From Gammaproteobacteria bacterium HGW-Gammaproteobacteria-15 (GTDB lineage Bacteria; Pseudomonadota; Gammaproteobacteria; Enterobacterales; Alteromonadaceae), in NCBI GenBank assembly GCA_002840125.1, contig PGZF01000005.1:186001-250000 (forward strand): DNA of 64,000 nucleotides. Reading direction: 5' to 3'. This document shows, in pieces, positions 1-5,680 of this stretch; within the stretch, counting starts at the first letter, position 1; the number at the start of each line of letters is the position of its first letter. The notes below the pieces were generated by a model. That model saw only the letters and a list, made by a program, of their open reading frames with translations, did not search any database and was not told the origin of the DNA. A program made the position numbers and the translations under genes.

Positions 1-131
1 GCTAGCTGGCGCCCATGCGCATCTATATGCAGCACTGTGATGAGATGCAGCGTTAACTGCCGCACCTTTTTCCTAAAAGTGTTATCAAGAACTTGCTGTC
101 GGTACATAGGTGAAAGTTCGATCTGGTTCAT
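1..131 (-). CDS. Partial ORF downstream of the integrase, unknown function
   Basis: About 43 codons of a gene that runs off the left edge. Its ATG (129-131) overlaps the TGA stop of the integrase gene in an ATGA arrangement, and a strong GGAGG ribosome-binding site lies within the end of the integrase gene, so the two are probably translationally coupled. The visible N-terminus starts MNQIELSPMYRQQV and is rich in basic and hydrophobic residues. I do not recognise the family. Its position suggests it belongs to the integrated element and acts with, or is regulated with, the recombinase. Confidence 0.55.
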   Translation of the reverse strand, partial: MNQIELSPMYRQQVLDNTFRKKVRQLTLHLITVLHIDAHGRQL

Positions 132-1309
132 TTGGCACCTCCAGTGCGGTGAGCTTTTAATGACGAGTCAAAGGCTGAGTTATCTTGATGTGTCAGGTTG
201 GCAACAAAACGGTTGGAAACACGAAACAGCATTTCTGTCGTCTTTTGCCCCCCTTGGCTGGCAATCCATTCAGGATTCTCACCCGCAGCCAGCCAAAGCG
301 TGGCGGCGGTATGTCGGGTCTGATATGGCACCCGCTCGCGAAGGCCGCAGGCTTTTAACGTGGGATACCAAATCCGCTGGGTAATATTGCGATGGTTATA
401 TGGCGTACCGTTGCGGGTCGCAAATACAAACTCGCCTGCTCCAGTGGCCTTAAATTGCCGCTCCAGTGATTCCCGCACTGGTTGTGACATAATAATTTCA
501 CGCTGAGAGCCGTCATTTTTGGTGTACTCCGCCCTGCCCCCAACCCAGATTTCACGCACCAAAATGATACCCCGGTCGAAATCAACAAAGCGCCACTTCA
601 AGCCATCGATTTCGCCGGTGCGCATACCGGTAAAAAACCGCACAATGTAGTAATCGACAAACGCTACCGGGACTAGCATCAGGAAACATTCCACCTCATC
701 CAGAGTAAAAGGGTCTACATCACTCTTTTTCATTTTCAGTGGTTTTAAGCGCACTGGCGCAGTAAACTGATACCGGTCGGCTGCTTCACAAAGGATCATC
801 TGAATAATTTTCAGATGACGGTTTATGTAACCTGCTGAGAATTTCTGTTCATTTCCGCGATAAACTTTGCCGAGTGTGGCGCGAAACTGGATTAAATCAG
901 CCCTTGTGATGTGGTCGACCTCCATCTCCCCAAAATGGGGGATCAAGCGATTTTGCACTATCAGCCGCATCGTTTTTTCGTATGACACACGCCAGCTAAC
1001 TTGCATCTCATCCAGCCAGATATTGGCAAACTCTGCGAACGATGGCAGCCGGCTCGCCCGGTTACCGGCCAACAAACGCTGTTGCTGTTGCTGTTTCTCA
1101 AACCGAGCAACCATTTTGCTGTTAGGGAAATAATTGCTGTACACAAAAGTTCCAAGCAAAATTTCGGCTTCAATTTTCAAAATCAACTTTGCTAACGTTT
1201 TGCGGTTTGCCGGTGTATCTGGCAACGCAGTCTGCTCGCGACAACGTGCACCCATATAACGGAAATCAATTTGCAGATTTCCAGAGCCTCTTACCCTAAT
1301 ACTACCCAT
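128..1309 (-). CDS. Tyrosine recombinase (phage/island integrase), probably catalytically defective
   Basis: 393 aa from the ATG at 1309; the longer open frame upstream overlaps the excisionase gene and is not expected to be translated. The N-terminus (MGSIRVRGSGNLQIDFRY, residues 1-18) is the arm-DNA-binding domain seen in DUF3596-type integrases, followed by a SAM-like core-binding domain (about 85-180) and the catalytic domain. Arg230 (GMRTGE), Lys264 and Arg332 (YQTRHT) of the active site are present. Where this family normally reads MGH and RVYSR, the protein has GGQ (Gln355) and RVSNR (Ser365), so the third-box His and the nucleophilic Tyr are missing. Both differ from the expected codon by one base (TCC for TAC, CAA for CAT). 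It lies in an operon with the excisionase-like gene, with an 8-nt overlap. Family assignment is firm; loss of activity is inferred. Confidence 0.88.
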   Translation of the reverse strand: MGSIRVRGSGNLQIDFRYMGARCREQTALPDTPANRKTLAKLILKIEAEILLGTFVYSNYFPNSKMVARFEKQQQQQRLLAGNRASRLPSFAEFANIWLDEMQVSWRVSYEKTMRLIVQNRLIPHFGEMEVDHITRADLIQFRATLGKVYRGNEQKFSAGYINRHLKIIQMILCEAADRYQFTAPVRLKPLKMKKSDVDPFTLDEVECFLMLVPVAFVDYYIVRFFTGMRTGEIDGLKWRFVDFDRGIILVREIWVGGRAEYTKNDGSQREIIMSQPVRESLERQFKATGAGEFVFATRNGTPYNHRNITQRIWYPTLKACGLRERVPYQTRHTAATLWLAAGENPEWIASQGGQKTTEMLFRVSNRFVANLTHQDNSAFDSSLKAHRTGGAK

Positions 1310-1532
1310 GAGCCATACCTCCGTTTGCCATTGGAATAAATACCTGTGTTTGCGGTTTTGCGATGTCTTTTTGGATAGCTTCCCAGATATACAAAATCTT
1401 GCGGCCACCAAAAGGACGTATGTATTGAAGACCCTCAAACAGAACGCGATCTTTTAGCGTTTTGCGGATTGTCCGCAGGTCATACTTGATGAGCTTTGAA
1501 AGCCCCCCTGTCTTTAAGTAGATTTTAAGCAT
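1302..1532 (-). CDS. Excisionase-like small DNA-binding protein
   Basis: 76 aa from the ATG at 1532, chosen because AAGGGG lies about 8 nt upstream; an in-frame GTG sits three codons earlier. The segment LSKLIKYDLRTIRKTLK followed by EGLQYIRPFGGRKILY resembles the winged helix-turn-helix plus beta-wing of phage Xis/AlpA-type recombination directionality factors: a target-recognition helix, then an aromatic/basic strand. It directly precedes and overlaps the integrase gene, the usual xis-int order. In an active element it would bias the recombinase toward excision. The family call rests on size, motif and position rather than a search. Confidence 0.6.
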   Translation of the reverse strand: MLKIYLKTGGLSKLIKYDLRTIRKTLKDRVLFEGLQYIRPFGGRKILYIWEAIQKDIAKPQTQVFIPMANGGMAHG

Positions 1533-1621
1533 CTTTAGCACCCCTTGATATACATTTGTAGCGTATAATCATCATTATGCGCATATAAATGTCATTGTCA
1601 AGCGTCTTTTGTAGAGTTTAA

Positions 1622-1635
1622 TCATCAAATGATGA
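1622..1635. promoter_or_regulatory. Palindromic putative operator between xis-int and the XRE-type gene
   Basis: TCATC, four bases, GATGA: a 5-bp inverted repeat in the AT-rich 150-bp gap between the divergent xis and XRE-type genes. A related ATCATCATTATG stretch lies about 50 bp to the left. The position fits an operator for the Cro-like regulator, but no binding data support this. Confidence 0.35.
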
Positions 1636-1685
1636 GTAATAGGCTTTTTTGATGTAGAATGAGCTGGCACAGGGGGAGTTAAACG

Positions 1686-1910
1686 ATGATCAGATTCAGG
1701 CTCAAAGAGCTAATTGCAGATAAAGAGTTCGCAGAAGACAGACGGATTACCTTTGACGAAATCGCCAAAAGCACTGGGATCCACAGAACCACATTATCAA
1801 AAGTCGCTAATCAGAAAGGCTATAACACTACTACCGACGTTTTGGATAAGTTATGCTTCTACTTTGGCGTAGATTTAGCCAAGGTTGCTTCATACACACC
1901 TGAAGAATAG
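1686..1910 (+). CDS. Small XRE/Cro-type helix-turn-helix regulator
   Basis: 74 aa, about the size of a stand-alone Cro/CI-type DNA-binding domain. The motif FDEIAKSTGIHRTTLSKVAN (about residues 24-43) is a classic helix-turn-helix, and DVLDKLCFYFGVDLAKV is the fourth and fifth helix of the XRE fold. A good GGGGGAG ribosome-binding site precedes the ATG. It is transcribed away from xis-int across a gap with palindromic repeats, the usual arrangement of a repressor controlling an element's recombination genes. Which promoter it controls is inference. Confidence 0.8.
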   Translation: MIRFRLKELIADKEFAEDRRITFDEIAKSTGIHRTTLSKVANQKGYNTTTDVLDKLCFYFGVDLAKVASYTPEE

Positions 1911-2111
1911 AGATGAACAGAGAAACTGGTTAGGGCACTCTATCTTTTATGAGTTGATTAATGCCGTAGACGGTTACTTACACAAAAGAATTTATAGTCT
2001 CCAAAAGCGCATTCGAAAGCATTTTTTTACACTCTCAAAAAATATGAACTTTACTTTGGTTATATTACTATGAAAAGTTGTTAAATCTGCTCCTTATGCT
2101 GTTTAGCTTTC

Positions 2112-2492
2112 TTATTTTTCACTCCTGCTTTCTAGGTATTTTAGTGTGCTTTGATACTCATTAAGCAGCCGATTGAAATCGTTATTTTTATAACGCTTTT
2201 GTCTTATCGCAGTTTTTAGTCTCTGGATTTCGTCACGAGGGATTGTGTTAGCAACTATTCCTTCAACATCAACACAGACTCTATCAATCGCGTCAATAAA
2301 GTCCTTATCGCGTTTTTCCAGCAGTGCTGTTTCGACACATATAGCAGCTTTATATAGCTTTACTCTGTTTACACTCTTATAGAGCGGAATATCCAGCTGA
2401 AAAGAACGCTTAGACTGCGCAAGTAAGATTAGATACTCAATAACAAACTCTAAATCGGCGACATCAATTTTTGTTGAAGTTTGCTTAGCCAT
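2112..2492 (-). CDS. Unknown 126-aa helical protein of the integrated element
   Basis: Start taken as the ATG at 2492 (MAKQTSTKIDVADLEF); an ATG four codons upstream lies inside a palindrome and has no better ribosome-binding site. The protein is predicted to be mostly alpha-helical, charged, with no membrane segment or signal peptide; the last third (DEIQRLKTAIRQKRY...LLNEYQSTLKYLE) looks like a coiled coil. I do not recognise it. It lies downstream of the element PhoH gene on the same strand, with a perfect 30-bp inverted repeat at its 5' end, which suggests its own regulated promoter. Confidence 0.55.
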   Translation of the reverse strand: MAKQTSTKIDVADLEFVIEYLILLAQSKRSFQLDIPLYKSVNRVKLYKAAICVETALLEKRDKDFIDAIDRVCVDVEGIVANTIPRDEIQRLKTAIRQKRYKNNDFNRLLNEYQSTLKYLESRSEK

Positions 2493-2500
2493 ACAGATCA

Positions 2501-2530
2501 CCATTACCGTTATAAATATAACGGTAATGG
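2501..2530. repeat. Perfect 30-bp inverted repeat upstream of the unknown gene
   Basis: Arms CCATTACCGTTATA and TATAACGGTAATGG separated by AA: 14 bp, perfectly complementary. It starts 8 bp upstream of the ATG of the unknown gene and lies about 75 bp beyond the stop of the element PhoH gene. No T-tract follows on either strand, so an operator (possibly autoregulatory) is more likely than a terminator. Confidence 0.8.
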
Positions 2531-2606
2531 TAGTATGTTCCCAAATGTTTGCAAGGCAGCTCTCACACCTTTCCTCTTTGAGATCCCTAATTGTGATAAT
2601 GCCAGA

Positions 2607-3983
2607 CTAAAAATTTTTCTCTGTGAATTCAGCAAGAGAGCTACGCTCAACTTCATCAAAAATAAGCACTGAGCCTTTTTCATAATTTCGATAGACATTT
2701 ACTGCAGCACTTGCGCCGCTTGAGGCTACAGTGACAAACTTATCATCTATCTGCGCAAGGTTAGCCAACACAACCGTTCGACAATTCTTACCTCCTCGCG
2801 ATAGCATTCCTTTCATCTGAGCACGAGTCATATTTTGGGCTTCGTCAATGATCAAAAATGCATCATCAAGCGAGCGCCCACGAAAATAAGCCATCGATGT
2901 AAACTCAATATTTGCTTTTTCAATGATATGCTCAATCGTAGAAAACGTGTTGTGTTCGTTGCTGTCATCACTGTGCATTGAAATTAAGGCATCAGTGATA
3001 CCGGCGAGAAGGGGCATAGACTTTTCTTTTAAATCCCCAGGCAGAAAGCCAGGATCTTCGTCCATAAAATCTCGACTCCTTACAACAACAATTTTTTTGT
3101 ACTTTTTCTCCTCAAGTACCTGGTGTAATGCAGCAGCAACAGCAAGAAAGGTTTTTCCTGAGCCCGCAGGACCGAGCAAAATATTTAGGTCGTAATGTGG
3201 GTCTGTTAGTTGGTGTAATGCGATGGCTTGCCTGGCATTTTTTGGTAATACTCCCCAAATTTTTTTGTGCTTCCTGGGTAGTAACTTTGTGTAAACATGC
3301 TCTGCACTTACTTCAGATATAAGACCAATATGCCCTGATTCGTCATACCAATACATATTTGGCTGGACCTCGTCACTGAACAGGCTGCGCTCAAGCCGGT
3401 AAACGTCTCCCGAAAGTTTGAAATCGTCATCACTTTCCAATTTGGCAAACAGGTCATAATCAAAAACTTGAACACCACTGTATAACAGGTCAATATCAGC
3501 AATCGAGTTATCGACAGATACGTCCTCAGCGCTAATGCCAACGGTGCGTGCTTTTAGACGCATATTAATGTCGCGAGTGACTATCGACACTGAGTGAGCA
3601 AGTTTCTTTTGCAATTGGTAAGCGAAATTGATTATACGATTATCAGCTTCACTTCCTATTCCATGCCGAAGCGACTGTTCCATTTCTATATTTGTGTCGA
3701 TACCAATGAAAAGTTTTCCCCTTTTCCCTGTTTCACTTGATGGGAGGGGAATGCCTTTTTCTAATTGCTCTGCATCGTGGCCACTAACAAGATCTTCCAA
3801 CATTCTTATACAGACACGAGCGTCAGCACTAACAGACTTATCTCGACGCTCTTTTAGGTTGTCGAGTTCTTCCAGAACAGTGAGGCAAATATAGATATCG
3901 TCTTCGTAGGATAAAAGTGATTTTGGATCATGCACAAGAGCAGACGTGTCTAGAACACGTGGAATATTGGTACGTACAATCAT
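2607..3983 (-). CDS. PIN-PhoH family ATPase/ribonuclease carried by the element
   Basis: 458 aa. The N-terminal PIN nuclease domain (about 5-165) keeps the acidic set: Asp12 in LDTSAL, the ELD triad near 39-41, the acidic EADN segment and TRDINMR. The C-terminal PhoH ATPase domain has Walker A (GPAGSGKT, about residue 272) and Walker B (LIIDEAQN). Proteins of this fusion type are RNA helicase/ribonucleases (PhoH2-like). The C-terminal ERSSLAE replaces the usual RSRLA, so one of the conserved arginines is a serine. Its ATG shares one base with the TAA of the interrupted chromosomal phoH gene, implying coupled translation. It is only moderately similar to that neighbour, so this is not a recent duplication. 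DNA here looks more AT-rich than the flanking host genes. Confidence 0.87.
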   Translation of the reverse strand: MIVRTNIPRVLDTSALVHDPKSLLSYEDDIYICLTVLEELDNLKERRDKSVSADARVCIRMLEDLVSGHDAEQLEKGIPLPSSETGKRGKLFIGIDTNIEMEQSLRHGIGSEADNRIINFAYQLQKKLAHSVSIVTRDINMRLKARTVGISAEDVSVDNSIADIDLLYSGVQVFDYDLFAKLESDDDFKLSGDVYRLERSLFSDEVQPNMYWYDESGHIGLISEVSAEHVYTKLLPRKHKKIWGVLPKNARQAIALHQLTDPHYDLNILLGPAGSGKTFLAVAAALHQVLEEKKYKKIVVVRSRDFMDEDPGFLPGDLKEKSMPLLAGITDALISMHSDDSNEHNTFSTIEHIIEKANIEFTSMAYFRGRSLDDAFLIIDEAQNMTRAQMKGMLSRGGKNCRTVVLANLAQIDDKFVTVASSGASAAVNVYRNYEKGSVLIFDEVERSSLAEFTEKNF

Positions 3984-5440
3984 TACGCCACCTCATCTAA
4001 TTTCATGTAATTAGGTAATCTATTTGCATGTACAGGTAACAACCGTTTTGAGGTGTTACCTATTTCACTATCGCTTTTACGAATTTTGGACAATTTTTTT
4101 GTTACCCCTATTTGAGGCCAGAAAAACCAAATGGGTAACAACTTCAAGATTAACTTAAGAATGGGGTAGGGGCTTAAATAGTTACTGTCAATCTGCGATA
4201 AATTACCGGAACAAATCAGTTTGGTTCCTTCACCACAACGGGTAATAATGGTTTTTAACTGCGCTGCACTTAAATTCTGACATTCATCCAAAATCACTAT
4301 CGCATTTTGAATACTGCGCCCACGCATAAAGTTAACTGACTTAAACTGAATATTGGCCTTTTCCATAATGTAATTGACGCTGGCATGCGGATGTTCATCT
4401 GTTTTGTGCAACACTTCCAGCGAATCGGTAATAGCAGCCAGCCAGGGCGCCATTTTCTCTTCCTCTGTGCCGGGTAAGAATCCGATAGATTCGGCAATCT
4501 CGGGGGTATTGCGCGTAACAATTACTTTGTCATACATACCTTTTTCTATTACCAGCTCCAGTGCAGCAGCCAGGGCAATTAAGGTTTTACCGCAACCGGC
4601 CGGGCCGGTCAGGATCACTAAATCCATCTGCGGATCTAACAGTGCCTGCATTGCCATGGCCTGATAGATGTTCTTCGGATGAATACCCCAGGCATGGCGG
4701 TGCATTAAACGTTCGTAACCGAAATCGAGAATACGGATTTCTTTATCGGTTATCGCGACCACCTTACCGGCAAAGCCTTCCAACTCATCAATCAGATATT
4801 CATTCAGATAAGCATTCGGCAGCACGCTGCGGCTAACGTAATGATAGGTTTCACGGCCTTCGTTCTCAGTGCGGCACTCGCCTACCTGGCTCCAGAAATC
4901 ACCGGGAAATTTGTAGTAGCCTTTATATAAAAAGCGGACATCATCAATCAACTGGTCAGTACGATAATCCTCTACCAGTTTTAAACCGGCACCTTTGGCT
5001 TTAAGCCGCATGTTAATGTCTTTGGTAACCAGAATAACCTTAGTCGGGCTTTTTTCCCGTTGCAGGTAAAGTGCGGTATTAATGATTAAGTGGTCGTTTT
5101 CGCCGCCGGGTAAACCGGGAATTTCATCAGTGATATGATGATCATTAACAATAAACAGGTGGCCACCCTGCTTTTGTTCACCCTGGCGTGGCATAGCCAC
5201 ACCTTGCAGCATCTGATCCGGCGACGCATCTTTTAGCACATCCTCCAGCGCGCGAATAGCAACCCTGGCATCACGGCTGACATCTTTGTTACGATCTTTT
5301 ATATGATCAAGCTCTTCCAGTACCGTCATCGGTATTACAACGTCATGTTCTTGGAAGTTAAGGAAGGCAAAAGGTTCGTGTAGCAGGATATTGGTGTCTA
5401 GAACGTAGATTTTTTTATCTTTACTTTTTCTTCGCGCCAT
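3983..5440 (-). CDS. Chromosomal PIN-PhoH family protein with its C-terminus replaced at an element junction
   Basis: 485 aa from the ATG at 5440, which has GAGGAG 7 nt upstream. PIN domain: LDTNILLHEP with the first acidic residue, EELD, and TKDINMRLKAKG. ATPase domain: Walker A GPAGCGKT (about 280), Walker B VILDECQN (about 380). Up to SQIDSNYLSP (about residue 422) it is a normal YlaK/PhoH2-type protein. After that, the family's usual SGLTYVVERF...RSRLA ending is absent and about 60 unrelated residues follow (PILKLILKLLPIWFFW, then a basic tail). This is read as the host gene interrupted by the integrated element, with new sequence supplying the stop codon. The lost segment carries conserved arginines, so activity is doubtful. 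The displaced 3' fragment should lie beyond the left edge. Confidence 0.85.
   Translation of the reverse strand: MARRKSKDKKIYVLDTNILLHEPFAFLNFQEHDVVIPMTVLEELDHIKDRNKDVSRDARVAIRALEDVLKDASPDQMLQGVAMPRQGEQKQGGHLFIVNDHHITDEIPGLPGGENDHLIINTALYLQREKSPTKVILVTKDINMRLKAKGAGLKLVEDYRTDQLIDDVRFLYKGYYKFPGDFWSQVGECRTENEGRETYHYVSRSVLPNAYLNEYLIDELEGFAGKVVAITDKEIRILDFGYERLMHRHAWGIHPKNIYQAMAMQALLDPQMDLVILTGPAGCGKTLIALAAALELVIEKGMYDKVIVTRNTPEIAESIGFLPGTEEEKMAPWLAAITDSLEVLHKTDEHPHASVNYIMEKANIQFKSVNFMRGRSIQNAIVILDECQNLSAAQLKTIITRCGEGTKLICSGNLSQIDSNYLSPYPILKLILKLLPIWFFWPQIGVTKKLSKIRKSDSEIGNTSKRLLPVHANRLPNYMKLDEVA
4034..4140. repeat. Four GGTAACA/TGTTACC heptamers at the element-phoH junction
   Basis: GGTAACA at 4035-4041 and 4134-4140, and its reverse complement TGTTACC at 4054-4060 and 4100-4106. 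All four fall in the foreign part of the interrupted phoH frame. Repeated short sites of mixed orientation beside an insertion point resemble the arm-type or accessory-protein sites of an att region. The junction itself is near 4166-4176, where the family similarity stops. No second att copy is in the window, so the attachment core cannot be defined. Confidence 0.45.
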
Positions 5441-5680
5441 ACGGGGCTCCTCTTCGCCTGACACAGGCCTTTACCAGTGTCATAAAACAAGCATAGTGCA
5501 ACTGATAAACTTTGCCTCAGCTTATGCAAAAATTTACTGTAACTTCAGCCACTCATACTGTGCCGTTATGGTATGTCAAATAGATGACAAAATACTCTGC
5601 GCTATTTAATGCGAATACAGATGCAGCAAGACATAATTCCTAGTACCATAGCGCCCCCGTTTTAGCTGATAGGGTACAAG

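Noticed and set aside
1885..2073. 62-codon plus-strand frame overlapping the XRE-type gene
   Set aside because: It starts inside the preceding gene in another frame, has no ribosome-binding site, and its composition is not protein-like.
2607..5440. Simple tandem duplication of a phoH gene
   Set aside because: The two proteins are too different, and only one loses its C-terminus at a sharp junction next to integrase-type genes; insertion of an element explains this better.
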